Of a stretch of 64,000 nt of DNA, positions 37,283-46,323 are shown piece by piece. The position numbers and the translations under genes were made by a program. The stretch lies in the NCBI GenBank assembly GCA_025916675.1, contig CP098402.1, forward strand, positions 1,049,205 through 1,113,204. The letters run 5' to 3'. The notes below the pieces were generated by a model. It had not been told where the DNA came from, searched no databases, and saw only the letters and a list, made by a program, of their open reading frames with translations. Source of the stretch: Phycisphaera sp. (lineage in GTDB: Bacteria; Planctomycetota; Phycisphaerae; Phycisphaerales; UBA1924). Positions within the stretch are counted from its first letter, which is position 1. Each line of letters starts with the position of its first letter.

Positions 37283-38322
37283 ACGAGCTACCGAACGAAC
37301 TGGAATCACGGCTCGAGTCGCTGACCACGTGGCCCGCCGAGCACGATCCGACGCTCTGGGAGAGCGCGCTCCAGCAATCCAAGCAGCCACGGACGGGCGA
37401 GCCGTGGACGCTGCGCATCGCACCGAAGCACATGGCGGGCATCGCGGCCACGGTGACGATCGCGGCGGTGGGGGTCTGGGTGTCGATGGGGATGCTCGGT
37501 CAAGCCAGGTCGGCAGCCCCCGTGATGTCGTACGATCGGTCGGGCGCCTCGAGTGAGATGGAACACGCCGTGGCGCATCCATTCCAAGCCAGCGGACATG
37601 CATTCATAACGGGCCAGGACATCCGAGCATTCGAGATCGAACCCCGCGCCATCCAACGCTCCGCCGCGATGGAATGCACCACCGATTCCATCCGCCCGCT
37701 CTTCGATCGCGTGACCGCGCTGGTCGATGCGGGCCTGGGCGAGTTTGTCGAGAACGCCTCGGCCTACGGGGACCGTGCCGAAGCGACACTCCGCGTCTCT
37801 GCCCAGCGGCTCAACGCCGTGATGCGGTCCATCCGCGAGTTGGACGGCGTGGCCGAGGTGGTCCGCGAGGAGCTGTCTGCGGTCGACGCGACCGATCGGC
37901 AGGCCGACCTCACGGCGCGGCTGGCCAACGAGCGACGCATCGAGGTCGAGTTGCTCGAACTCATCGACAAGCGGCCGGATGCCCCGCTGGCCGACGTGCT
38001 GCGGGTGCGTGAGGCCCTCAGCGAGGTCCGGCTGAACATCGAGCGCCTCGATGCCCAGCGCTCGACGCTGAACGAGCGGGTCGCGCTGGCCACGCTTCGT
38101 GTCAGCATCGTTCAGATCGACGAGGAAGAACAGCCCGAGCCCGACGCCAGCGGCTTCCTGCACGACCTCGGCGACGCGTTCACTCGCGGTGGCCAGACGC
38201 TGGCCGACTCGGCCTCGTGGATCGTCGAGGCCCTCGTTGGCGGCCTGATCGCGTGGGTGGTTCTCGTGGTCGCGGTGGTCTGGGCCTACCGTGCGGCGCG
38301 GTGGCGGGCGACGTGGGCCTGA
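37279..38322 (+). CDS. DUF4349 membrane protein, probable anti-sigma partner
   Basis: 347 residues from GTG 37279, overlapping the sigma factor stop. It has a short cytoplasmic N-terminus, a transmembrane helix at about 52-72, and an extracytoplasmic region with long coiled coils (LTARLANERRIEVELLELID; LNIERLDAQRSTLNERVALA). The C-terminal helix is GLIAWVVLVVAVVWAYRAAR. The coiled-coil plus C-terminal TM layout matches DUF4349. A role in sequestering the adjacent ECF sigma factor is inferred from gene order. Confidence 0.8.
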   Translation: MNELPNELESRLESLTTWPAEHDPTLWESALQQSKQPRTGEPWTLRIAPKHMAGIAATVTIAAVGVWVSMGMLGQARSAAPVMSYDRSGASSEMEHAVAHPFQASGHAFITGQDIRAFEIEPRAIQRSAAMECTTDSIRPLFDRVTALVDAGLGEFVENASAYGDRAEATLRVSAQRLNAVMRSIRELDGVAEVVREELSAVDATDRQADLTARLANERRIEVELLELIDKRPDAPLADVLRVREALSEVRLNIERLDAQRSTLNERVALATLRVSIVQIDEEEQPEPDASGFLHDLGDAFTRGGQTLADSASWIVEALVGGLIAWVVLVVAVVWAYRAARWRATWA

Positions 38323-38336
38323 GCGGTACTCCCAAG

Positions 38337-39650
38337 TTAATTGACGAACCACGTCACCACGAACACCACCGCAAACACCGCCCAGAACGCCACGCCCGTC
38401 CAACTCAAGACCACCAGCCACCGCGCCGGCCTGTGCTCTACCGGAATGTCCCTCGACGTCATCGCCCGGTGGTTGAAGAATGCCAGCAGGGGCGTACCCA
38501 GGAAGCTCAGCGTGGTGGCCAGGTCGATCATGTCCTTCAGCGACGTCACGAACACGGCGAGGATGACCACGGCTCCGGTCGCCAGCACGCCAAGCCAAAG
38601 CCAGTACCCCGGCAAGCCGGCTTCTTCTTTCCCCACCGCTTCGCTCACCAACGCCGACATGGTCCGGGGGATCGCGTCGAGCACGGTGATCGTCGTGCTG
38701 AACATGACAGCGATGGCGCAGGTGGCGATGAGGGGGCGGGCCCATTCGCCCAGTGAGTCTGTGTAGAGGCCCACGAGCTGGTTCGCGAAGGCGCCCGCCG
38801 TCGCGGCCGGCTCGGTGCCGCTGCCGTAGAGGAGCGAGGCCCCGAGTACGACGAACGCGAGCGCCAGTACGACGCACAGCGCGAAGCCGACGTAGAAGTC
38901 AAGCTCGCACTCGCGCTTGCTGGCGGCGTGGCCGGTCTGCTTGTTCTTGGCGAGGCTCCACAGGCTGTGCCACACGGTGATGTCCAGCGGCGCGGGCATC
39001 CAGCCGACCAGGGCGACGGCGAACAGCAGCAGGGGCAGATTCCACTCGGTCGGCCACAGCGGCGTCGCCGAAAGATCGAGATTCGGCAGCTGCATCGCCG
39101 CCGCGACGACGGTGCCGATGGCCATGACGAGCATGAGCCCCTTCACCACCCGATCGAGCCACTTGAAGCCGCCAGCGGCCAGCAGCGCGACGCACACCGC
39201 GAGGATGCCCGCGGCCACCATCCACATCGGCGCGCTCTCGCCTTCCTCCAGGGCGCCGGCCCAGAAGAGTATGGGGTCGAAGACCAACGGCCCCACCAGC
39301 GCCGCCGTCACGGCGGTGATCGCCGCCTGGATGGTGAACATCGTGCCCACCTGGATGGCGGCGAAGGCCCCGAGCGTGATCGGCCCCTGCCGCTTGTACG
39401 CGTGCAGGAGGCTCCGCCCGGTCGCCGCGGCGTAGCGGGGCCCGAAGAGCATGGCGGGCAGCTTCATGGCGTGGGCCAGGACAACGAGCAGCACCAGCGA
39501 CAACCCATAGAGCGCCCCCGCGCGCGTGGACTGGACCAGGTGGCTCACGCCGATGGCCGCGCCGGCGCAGAGGATGCCCGGGCCGAGGGCCTTGAGCACG
39601 CTTCGCGTGGGGGTGGGCACACTCCGTGTGGGGGTGTTCGGGGGCGGCAT
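38337..39650 (-). CDS. Nramp-like divalent metal transporter, divergent metal site
   Basis: 437 residues and about 11 transmembrane helices. The N-terminal GPGILCAGAAIGVSHLVQST sits where canonical Nramps have GPG...DPGN, so the Asp/Asn metal ligands are not present. GWMPAPLDITVWHSLW occupies the TM6 region, keeping Met-Pro but replacing the usual His. General fold and family assignment look sound; metal choice does not follow from sequence. The N-terminus has a TRSVPTPTRSV repeat. It converges with the DUF4349 gene. Confidence 0.75.
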   Translation of the reverse strand: MPPPNTPTRSVPTPTRSVLKALGPGILCAGAAIGVSHLVQSTRAGALYGLSLVLLVVLAHAMKLPAMLFGPRYAAATGRSLLHAYKRQGPITLGAFAAIQVGTMFTIQAAITAVTAALVGPLVFDPILFWAGALEEGESAPMWMVAAGILAVCVALLAAGGFKWLDRVVKGLMLVMAIGTVVAAAMQLPNLDLSATPLWPTEWNLPLLLFAVALVGWMPAPLDITVWHSLWSLAKNKQTGHAASKRECELDFYVGFALCVVLALAFVVLGASLLYGSGTEPAATAGAFANQLVGLYTDSLGEWARPLIATCAIAVMFSTTITVLDAIPRTMSALVSEAVGKEEAGLPGYWLWLGVLATGAVVILAVFVTSLKDMIDLATTLSFLGTPLLAFFNHRAMTSRDIPVEHRPARWLVVLSWTGVAFWAVFAVVFVVTWFVN

Positions 39651-39701
39651 GGCTGTCAGGATAGCGGCGGCAAGCCTTGGCCGCCCGAAGGGTGCGTCGC
39701 G

Positions 39702-40016
39702 TCAGACCGCTTCGACAAAGGAAACGAAGTGGCTGTACCCTCCCCAGATCGTTGCGCCCGCCATGGCGAATCCGATCATCAGCACCGCGGCCAGCGGCGG
39801 TGGCTTGCGACTGAGCAACCTGATGATGGACCACACGGCGGCGGCCACCATCACCGCGCCCCACACGAAGTACGGGACGCTGCTGCGATGCCACGCCAGC
39901 GGCAGCCACCCGAAGAAGTGCATCGCCATGATGATGAGCTGGCACACGAACACCAACGCGACCGCGCCGATCGCCAGGTGGAAGGCGTCGAACGATCGGT
40001 CTCGCGTCGCGGTCAT
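39702..40016 (-). CDS. Small three-TM hypothetical protein
   Basis: 104 residues with three hydrophobic helices (LAIGAVALVFVCQLIIMAMH, VPYFVWGAVMVAAAVWSI, AAVLMIGFAMAGATIWGG). No family recognised. It lies 51 bp upstream of the Nramp-like gene on the same strand and could be co-transcribed. Confidence 0.6.
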   Translation of the reverse strand: MTATRDRSFDAFHLAIGAVALVFVCQLIIMAMHFFGWLPLAWHRSSVPYFVWGAVMVAAAVWSIIRLLSRKPPPLAAVLMIGFAMAGATIWGGYSHFVSFVEAV

Positions 40017-40348
40017 GCAAGGAGCCTAGCACGCCGACGCCATCGGCCGGAGGCCGTGTCGGGTGCTCGGAAACGAGCCAGCGCCACCCCCCACGAGCCC
40101 CTCGCGCGAGCGAGGGGAATGCGCGTCCAAGATCCAGGTGTTGTTCGACCCGTCCTGATCGCCGGGCGTCCATTCCCCTCGCTCGCGCGAGGGGCTCGTG
40201 GGGGGTGGCGTTCGACCGAACAAGCTCGGCTCCTGGTTTCGTGGCGTGCGGTCCCTAGGTCTATTAGAACGCTCAAGGCGGCTTTCGTGTTGTTGCCTGG
40301 GATCCACGCACGCAGCCACAGGGCGGCCCCGCCGGCGAACAATCCCCC
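40017..40348. other. 332-bp intergenic region holding a long inverted repeat
   Basis: No gene was seen. The central 40082-40210 is a perfect 40-bp inverted repeat (listed separately). The remaining flanks hold no recognisable element apart from CTAGGTCTATTAG at about 40254-40266. Confidence 0.6.
40082..40210. repeat. Perfect 40-bp inverted repeat with 49-bp spacer (BIME/MITE-like)
   Basis: The left arm at 40082-40121 (starting CGCCACCCCCCACGAGCCCC) is the exact reverse complement of 40171-40210. Each arm contains its own smaller palindrome, CCCCTCG-cgcgag-CGAGGGG. Paired palindromic arms with a unique spacer resemble REP/BIME or miniature mobile elements. No transposase or target-site duplication was identified. 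Confidence 0.85.
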
Positions 40349-40717
40349 ATGACCATCCTCCGCAACCACTACGTCCTCGCCGTCCACGACCTCGACCGCA
40401 CCCGCGACTGGTACGAGCGGGTGCTGGGCTGCACGGCCGAGGAGGTCGACCCGGGCAACTGGGTGTTCCTGGCCCGCGACGGCGTCACGTTCATGTGCGG
40501 GCGATGCCCCGACTCGATCAGCCCGATCGAGGCCGGCGACCACGCGTACTTCGCGTACCTGGTGGTCGACGACGTCGACGCCTGGCACGAGCGGGCCCGC
40601 CGCGAGGGCGCCGAGATCCTCAAGGCCCCACGCGATGAGCCCTGGGCCATGCGCGAGATGGCGCTGCGGACGTGCGACGGGCACCGGATGATGGTGGCGA
40701 CGAAGCTGGATTCATAG
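40349..40717 (+). CDS. VOC/glyoxalase-fold protein
   Basis: 122 residues: HYVLAVHDLDRTRDWYERVL, GNWVFLARDGVTFMCGRC, AYFAYLVVDDVDAWHERARR and a final EMALRTCDGHRMMVA. The paired beta-alpha-beta-beta-beta units are those of the vicinal-oxygen-chelate superfamily (glyoxalase, dioxygenase, resistance proteins). H7 and a C-terminal acidic/His pattern could bind metal, but substrate is unknown. It is convergent with fabG. Confidence 0.8.
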   Translation: MTILRNHYVLAVHDLDRTRDWYERVLGCTAEEVDPGNWVFLARDGVTFMCGRCPDSISPIEAGDHAYFAYLVVDDVDAWHERARREGAEILKAPRDEPWAMREMALRTCDGHRMMVATKLDS

Positions 40718-40764
40718 GTCTCGCGGCCACAGAGAGGCTTGAGAAAACCTCGCCGCGGAGCGGA

Positions 40765-41511
40765 CTAGCACATGGTCAGGCCACCATCCACACAGATCAC
40801 CTGCCCGGTCAGGAACCCCGCCTCATCGCTGCTCGCGTACGCGACGGCGGCGGCGATGTCCTCGGGGGCGCCCAGGCGGGGCACGCTCATGGCCTTCAGC
40901 ACCGTCTGGCCGACTTCCTCCGGAAGCCCGGACGTCATGTCGGTCTCGATGAAGCCCGGGGCGACGACGTTGGCGGTGACGCCCTTGGAGCCGAGTTCCC
41001 TGGCCAGCGTTCGCGTGAAGCCGATGAGGCCGGCCTTGGCGGCGGCGTAGTTGGCTTGGCCGGCGTTGCCGACGACGCCGCTGGTGCTGGCGATGTTGAC
41101 GATGCGGCCGAAGCGGTTCTTCATCATCGGGCGGGCGGCCGCGCGGCAGGCGGCGAAGGCGCTGGTGAGGTTGACATTGATCACCTCGTCCCACTGCTCG
41201 TCGGTCATGCGCATCAGCAGGCCGTCGCGGGTGATGCCGGCGTTGTTGACCAGGACGTCCAGGCGGCCGAGTTCCTTGATGACGCCCTCGATGGCGCTGC
41301 CGAAGGCGGCGCGATCGCCCACGTCGACGGCCAGCGCGGTGGCTTGGCCGCCGTTGCCCTCGATCTCGCCCTTGAGTTCATCCAGTGGCCCCTGCGAGCG
41401 GGCGGCCAGGACGACGTGGCGGCCATCGGCGGCCAGGCGGGTGGCGATGGCGCGGCCGATGCCGCGGCTGGCGCCCGTGACGAGGGCGACTCGGGTCGGA
41501 AGGTCGGACAT
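40765..41511 (-). CDS. fabG: 3-oxoacyl-ACP reductase
   Basis: 248 residues from ATG 41511. The NADP-binding motif is TGASRGIGRAIA. NNAGITRD and the active-site YAAAKAGLIGFTR, with the preceding Ser in ASTSGVVGNAGQ, complete the SDR catalytic set. It reduces 3-oxoacyl-ACP in fatty-acid elongation. It is the last gene of the rpmF-plsX-fabHD cluster. acpP, which often follows fabG, is not present. Confidence 0.94.
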   Translation of the reverse strand: MSDLPTRVALVTGASRGIGRAIATRLAADGRHVVLAARSQGPLDELKGEIEGNGGQATALAVDVGDRAAFGSAIEGVIKELGRLDVLVNNAGITRDGLLMRMTDEQWDEVINVNLTSAFAACRAAARPMMKNRFGRIVNIASTSGVVGNAGQANYAAAKAGLIGFTRTLARELGSKGVTANVVAPGFIETDMTSGLPEEVGQTVLKAMSVPRLGAPEDIAAAVAYASSDEAGFLTGQVICVDGGLTMC

Positions 41512-41595
41512 GCGAGGAGTCTCCAGAGCGAGAAAGAAAGCGGGGCGCTCGCCGCGCCCCGTGGGAGTCATGAGTTTAGGAAGCGGCGTGCGGCC

Positions 41596-42681
41596 TTAGC
41601 CACCACCCGGGATGGTGATGGGCCCGCGGGGCGTGCGGCGGACCGTCTCCTTGGGCTTCTCTTCTTCTTCCGCTTCCTCCTCGGGCTCGGGTTCGGGCAC
41701 GCCCAGGGCGGCGGGGCGTGCGTCGCCCGAACGGCTGAGGGCGGAGAAGTCGATGGCGAAGGTGTGCGCGCCGACGGTGCCGTCGAGCTCCGAAGCGCGG
41801 GCGACGGCCGGGGCGTTGGTGGGTGCGCCACCAAAGACGTACGAGCCGCCAACCGGTGTGACCGACCAGCCCAGGACGTAGGCCTCGCCGGGCGTCTGGA
41901 TGGCCAGGGCGACGGCGCCGAACGCGTCATCACCACCGGGAGCCATCGCATCGGATACCAAACCCGCGTCGGCGGTGATCTTCTGGTTGAGGGCCTCGAT
42001 CTCATCCATGGTGCCATCTTCGCGAAGCTTCTCGATGAGCGGCTCGAGTTCTTCGGGCACGTTGCCCGATGCGATGCGTTCGGGGCTGAGGTTCTCGGCC
42101 ATGCTGGCGTCGAGTGGGATGTTCAGCTCGTTGGCGGCTTCCATCACCTTGACGCCGATGCTCATGAGCGCGTCCTCGTGCTCGGCCATCGCGCTCATCA
42201 TGTCGTTCATGGAGCCGAAGTCTGAGGCAGGGCTCGCGCCGGGCGCCATGAGCTCGATGCCCTCGCTCCGCGCATCGGCGGTCATGTACACCACGCGCAC
42301 CTGCTCGATGTTGCCCACCGCGTCGTACCACTGCCCGCCGAAGCGGAGGTCGTCGAGGATCGTGCGGGCGTCGGCGCTCAGCATGCCCTCGAGCGCGGCG
42401 TCATTGCCCCTGGCGAACGCGTCGGCGAACTGGATGGCCGCCCGGACCATCGGCTCGTGCTCCTCGAGCACGCTCAGCCCGCCGGTGGCCTGCACGCGGG
42501 CGTCCACGCCGTCCATCCTGGCCAGCACCGATTCGACGTCGACGCGCGCGGGCGGCGGTGGCGGCGGTGGGGGCGGCGGTGGGGGTGGCGGCGGTGCGGG
42601 CTCCTTGCAGGCCGTGAGAACAACCGGGATGGCCAGGAGCGACACCTTGAGTGCCTGTCGCGCGATCGTGCGGGTCTTCAT
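41596..42681 (-). CDS. Lipoprotein with 15-proline run inside the fab cluster
   Basis: 361 residues. Lipoprotein signal ends IPVVLTACKEP, then 15 consecutive prolines (complement of about 42551-42595). A helical domain follows with AAIQFADAFARGNDAALEGM, which resembles SnoaL/NTF2-type scaffolds, and a beta-rich end (YVLGWSVTPVGGSYVFGGAP). The tail is acidic then basic (EPEPEEEAEEEEKPKETVRR). No known role. It sits between fabD and fabG with gaps of 156 and 84 bp, so it may have its own promoter. The proline run would need EF-P for translation. Confidence 0.75.
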   Translation of the reverse strand: MKTRTIARQALKVSLLAIPVVLTACKEPAPPPPPPPPPPPPPPPARVDVESVLARMDGVDARVQATGGLSVLEEHEPMVRAAIQFADAFARGNDAALEGMLSADARTILDDLRFGGQWYDAVGNIEQVRVVYMTADARSEGIELMAPGASPASDFGSMNDMMSAMAEHEDALMSIGVKVMEAANELNIPLDASMAENLSPERIASGNVPEELEPLIEKLREDGTMDEIEALNQKITADAGLVSDAMAPGGDDAFGAVALAIQTPGEAYVLGWSVTPVGGSYVFGGAPTNAPAVARASELDGTVGAHTFAIDFSALSRSGDARPAALGVPEPEPEEEAEEEEKPKETVRRTPRGPITIPGGG

Positions 42682-42837
42682 GTGGAGCTCCGTCTTGGTG
42701 GAATCCCAGGTCTTGATACGGGCCGAATGCCCTGATCAATGGTTCGTATGGGAGCCGCGGTCGGTTCGGGCGGCCCACAGGCAGCTTAGGGCGGGCGTGA
42801 CCCGCACGTTACCCAGCCGGGCGTGCCGGAACGGGCG

Positions 42838-43782
42838 TCAGGGCGTGTCGTGGATGGTGACGGCGACCGAGCGATCGATCCGTTTCATCATGCCCGCCAG
42901 GCTCTTGCCGGGGGCCAACTCGTGCCACGAAGCGCCCTCGCCCAGCCCGGCACTGACCATATTCTGGCAGCCCTGGGCCCAGCGGACGGGATGGGTAAGC
43001 TGCTCGGCCAGGCGGCGGCGGATGCTGTCGGCATCCTGCTCGTGGGGCTCGGCCGTGACGTTGGAGTACACCGGGCACGCCGCGAGGGCTCCGGCGTCGA
43101 TGGGCGCGGCGGCCAGGGCCTCGGCGAGGCGGTCGGCGGCCGGCTCCATGAGCGGGGAGTGGAACGCGCCGGCGACTGGCAGCGGCGTGGCCCGCACGCC
43201 CGACTCCTTCGCGACGGCTTCGGCGCGGGCGATGGCTTCGGCGTTGCCGCTCAGGACGACCTGGCCCGGGGCGTTGAAGTTGGCGCACACAAGGACGCCG
43301 CCCTGGCGCGCCTTCTCGCAGACCTCGTTGGCCTGGTCCTCGTCACAACCGATGAGCGCGAGCATGCCGCCGGGCGCGGCCTCGGCGGCGTCTTGCATGG
43401 CGCGGCCTCGCAGCGTGACGAGCTTGAGGCCGTCCTCGAACGAGAGCACGCCGGCCAGGTGCAAAGCGGTGTACTCGCCCAGGCTCAGGCCGGCGGTCGC
43501 TTTCAGGGCGAGCGCATCGCCGCCGGCGAGTTCGGCCATGCCGGTCCATGCCGCGATCGAGCAGACGTAGATCGCCGGCTGGCTGACGTCGGTGCGATTG
43601 AGCGTCTCGGGCGGGCCGTCGAAGCACAGGGCGCTGAGTGGCGCGCCGAGTTCGCCGGCCAAGAGCTTGTCAGCCCTCTCGAACGTGGCGCGGGCGTTGC
43701 CGCTGGCATCGGCCCAGGCGCGTCCCATGCCGACGGCTTGCGAGCCCTGGCCGGGACAAAGAACAATGGCGGGCTCGCTCAT
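42838..43782 (-). CDS. fabD: Malonyl-CoA:ACP transacylase
   Basis: 314 residues from ATG 43782. It opens IVLCPGQGSQAVGMGRAW. The nucleophile is S100 in GLSLGEY (usually GHSLGEY, so the His before Ser is Leu here), and the catalytic His is in VAGAFHSPLM. It loads malonate onto ACP. It follows fabH by 34 bp and belongs to the conserved plsX-fabH-fabD order. Confidence 0.94.
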   Translation of the reverse strand: MSEPAIVLCPGQGSQAVGMGRAWADASGNARATFERADKLLAGELGAPLSALCFDGPPETLNRTDVSQPAIYVCSIAAWTGMAELAGGDALALKATAGLSLGEYTALHLAGVLSFEDGLKLVTLRGRAMQDAAEAAPGGMLALIGCDEDQANEVCEKARQGGVLVCANFNAPGQVVLSGNAEAIARAEAVAKESGVRATPLPVAGAFHSPLMEPAADRLAEALAAAPIDAGALAACPVYSNVTAEPHEQDADSIRRRLAEQLTHPVRWAQGCQNMVSAGLGEGASWHELAPGKSLAGMMKRIDRSVAVTIHDTP

Positions 43783-43816
43783 ACGCAAGGCTCCAGAAAA
43801 AGAAGTCGAGGGTTGT

Positions 43817-44881
43817 TTACAGCCGCCAGAGACTGCTGCCCCATGTCAGCCCCGCGCCGAAGCCCAGGAACATAACGAGCTGGCCGGGCTTGATGCGGTT
43901 GGCGGCCTTGAGTTCGGCAAAGCACAGGCACACCGAGGCGGCCACCGTGTTGCCGTAGCGGTCGATGTTGATGTGCAACTTTTCTTCGGGCAGGCCGAAG
44001 CGTTCGCGGGCGGCGTCGAGGATGCGTTTGTTCGACTGGTGGCAGACGTAGTGGTCCACGTCCTCGGGCTTGAGGCCGACCTTGTCGAGCGTTTCCTGGA
44101 TGAGGTCGCCGAAGGTGCTGACGGCGAACTTGAAGACGGCTCGGCCGTTCATGTGCAGGCAGTTGATGTCGACGCCGTGGCCCTCGTGGTCGAAGTCCGC
44201 GGGGTAGTCCTCGTCGATGCGCGGGATGAACAGGTCGGGCCAGCGGCCGCCGTCGGTGTGCATGGCGCGGGCGAGCACGCCGTGGTCGGGGTCGTCGCTG
44301 CCGGCGATGACGAACGCGCCTGCGGCGTCACCAAAGAGGATACTCGTGCCGCGGCCGCGGTTGGAGTAATCGACGTGGCGGGTGATGACGTCGGCGCCGA
44401 TCACGCCCACGGTGCGGGAGACGCCCGAGCGGATGAGCGCGTCGACCGTGTTGAGGGCGAACACGAAGCCCGAGCACGCCGCGTTGAGGTCGAATCCGGC
44501 GATCTGGCCCGCGCCAAGGTTGGCGGCGACCTGGCAGGCCGTGGCTGGCGTGGGCATGTCCGGGGTGGTGGTGGCCACGACGATCTGGTCGAGGTCGGTA
44601 GCCTTGAGGCCCGCGTCGTCGAGGGCTGCTTGCAAGGCGCGGGTACCCAGGCTCGCGGTCGTCTCGCCGAGTTCTCGCTTGGCCACGCGCCGCTCGGTGA
44701 TGCCGGTGCGCTGGCGGATCCACTCGTCGGTGGTGTCGATCATCCGCTCAAGGTCGGTATTGGTCAGCGTGGTCTTGGGCAGGGCCATGCCCGCACCCAA
44801 GATGGTGGCACCCACGCGGGCCCCGCCGGCGGTGTGCACCGTGTCCTTGTCGACTCGATTAGACATGTTGGTATCGCTCAT
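43817..44881 (-). CDS. fabH: 3-oxoacyl-ACP synthase III
   Basis: 354 residues. The catalytic Cys is C136 in DLNAACSGF; His and Asn follow in VCHQSNKRILDAA and RYGNTVAAS. DEWIRQRTGITERR is a strong FabH signature. It starts fatty-acid synthesis by condensing acetyl-CoA (or branched acyl-CoA) with malonyl-ACP. The ATG overlaps the plsX stop by 4 bp. Confidence 0.96.
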   Translation of the reverse strand: MSDTNMSNRVDKDTVHTAGGARVGATILGAGMALPKTTLTNTDLERMIDTTDEWIRQRTGITERRVAKRELGETTASLGTRALQAALDDAGLKATDLDQIVVATTTPDMPTPATACQVAANLGAGQIAGFDLNAACSGFVFALNTVDALIRSGVSRTVGVIGADVITRHVDYSNRGRGTSILFGDAAGAFVIAGSDDPDHGVLARAMHTDGGRWPDLFIPRIDEDYPADFDHEGHGVDINCLHMNGRAVFKFAVSTFGDLIQETLDKVGLKPEDVDHYVCHQSNKRILDAARERFGLPEEKLHINIDRYGNTVAASVCLCFAELKAANRIKPGQLVMFLGFGAGLTWGSSLWRL

Positions 44882-45945
44882 GCTTTGATCGACTCGCGCA
44901 TGACGCCGGCATCGATGCTGGCCTCGACCTCAACGATACGCTGCAGCAGCACGTCGTTCAGGCCAAGCCTCAGGTACTCGAAACCATTCCGGATGCTCGC
45001 GCAAATGGTCTTGGCCTTGCTCGAGCCGTGGGCGATGATGTAGGTGCCATTCACGCCCAGCAGCGGCGCGCCGCCGAGTTCCTCGTAGTCGCTCTTGCTG
45101 TACAACGCTTTAATGGCCGGCTCGATCCGCAGAGCGAGCTCAGGATCCTCGGCGAAGATTGCCTGGGCGATCGCGCTGAACAGGCTGCGGGCCAGGCCCT
45201 CGGCCATCTTCAGCACGGTGTTGCCCACAAAGCCATCGGTCACGACGACGTCGGCGGCGCCGTCGAAGAAGTCCCGGCCCTCGATGAAGCCGGTGAAGTT
45301 GATGCCCGGAGTCGCGGCGATCAGGTCGCGCGTCTTCTGAATGAGTTCGGTGCCCTTGCCCTCTTCGGCACCAATGTTCATTAGCGCCACGCGAGGCTTA
45401 TCGATGTGCAGCATGGTGCGGGCGTAGGCCTCGGCCATCACGCCGTACTGCCACAGGTGCGTGGGCTGGGGCTCGGGGTTGGCCCCGGCATCGCACAACA
45501 CAATGGGGCCCTGGAAGCCCGGGATGGTAACGGCGATGCCCGGACGATGCACGCGGGGCAGACGCTTGAGGTGCATGATGGCCGCCGACACGCACGCGCC
45601 GGTGTTGCCCGCGCTCAGGATGGCGTCGACGTGCTCGGGCGTGCCCTTGGTCTTGGGCGATCCGAGCCGGGCCGAGCGCACGATCGATGAATCGGCCTTG
45701 GAGCGGACCGCCTTGGCCGGGCTCTCGCCCATGGCGATGACCTCGGTGGTTGCCACAAGGTCGAAGGTCGAGGGATCGACCCCGTGTTCTTTGGCGATGT
45801 CGAGGATGGTGGCCCGGTCGCCCACGAGCACGAGGCGACCGCCCTCGGGGATCGCTCCCGATTCCGGATCAAGGGCGCGAAAGCACCCCGCCAGGATGGC
45901 GTCGGGCGCGTGGTCGCCGCCCATCACGTCGACCGCCAAGCGCAT
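44878..45945 (-). CDS. plsX: Phosphate acyltransferase PlsX
   Basis: 355 residues beginning LAVDVMGGDHAPDAILAG, the family signature. KRLPRVHRPGIAVTIPG and DGFVGNTVLKMAEGLA also fit. PlsX converts acyl-ACP to acyl-phosphate for phospholipid synthesis. It lies between rpmF and fabH, the usual bacterial order. Confidence 0.96.
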   Translation of the reverse strand: MRLAVDVMGGDHAPDAILAGCFRALDPESGAIPEGGRLVLVGDRATILDIAKEHGVDPSTFDLVATTEVIAMGESPAKAVRSKADSSIVRSARLGSPKTKGTPEHVDAILSAGNTGACVSAAIMHLKRLPRVHRPGIAVTIPGFQGPIVLCDAGANPEPQPTHLWQYGVMAEAYARTMLHIDKPRVALMNIGAEEGKGTELIQKTRDLIAATPGINFTGFIEGRDFFDGAADVVVTDGFVGNTVLKMAEGLARSLFSAIAQAIFAEDPELALRIEPAIKALYSKSDYEELGGAPLLGVNGTYIIAHGSSKAKTICASIRNGFEYLRLGLNDVLLQRIVEVEASIDAGVMRESIKA

Positions 45946-46011
45946 CAGTTGGTCCCTCGGGCGCTACGCGTCAGCCGAGCCACAAATGTGTCTGGGAAGA
46001 GGAGCGGACGC

Positions 46012-46212
46012 TCAATCACGCTCGACGCCGATCCCGAGCTTGGGAACGACGATGGTCAGGCCCGGGCGGTAATACCCGGACTGACGGCAGGCTCGGTGGT
46101 GGTTCTTGGGCATGCTCGTGACCGGGCACAGCGTAACGGTGAGCCCCTTCAGCGAGTCGTGGGCCCGGCGGCGACGCGTCCGACCGTGCGACTGGCGATG
46201 CGTAGGAAGCAT
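46012..46212 (-). CDS. rpmF: 50S ribosomal protein L32 with altered zinc ribbon
   Basis: 66 residues from ATG 46212, with AAAGGG upstream. It reads HRQSHGRTRRRRAHDSLKG followed by LCPVTSMPKNHHRACRQSGY. Canonical C+ L32 has two CxxC pairs; here each pair keeps only its first Cys (CPVT and CRQS). The position directly upstream of plsX is the classic rpmF-plsX arrangement and supports the call. Confidence 0.9.
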   Translation of the reverse strand: MLPTHRQSHGRTRRRRAHDSLKGLTVTLCPVTSMPKNHHRACRQSGYYRPGLTIVVPKLGIGVERD

Positions 46213-46323
46213 GGCAATAAACCCTTTCGAGGGCGTCCGCGACCGGTGGAAGCGAGCCCAATCCAGAACCGGACACGGGGCGTACAACCACCCCGCCTGC
46301 CCGGATGAGAATCCAGACCCACA

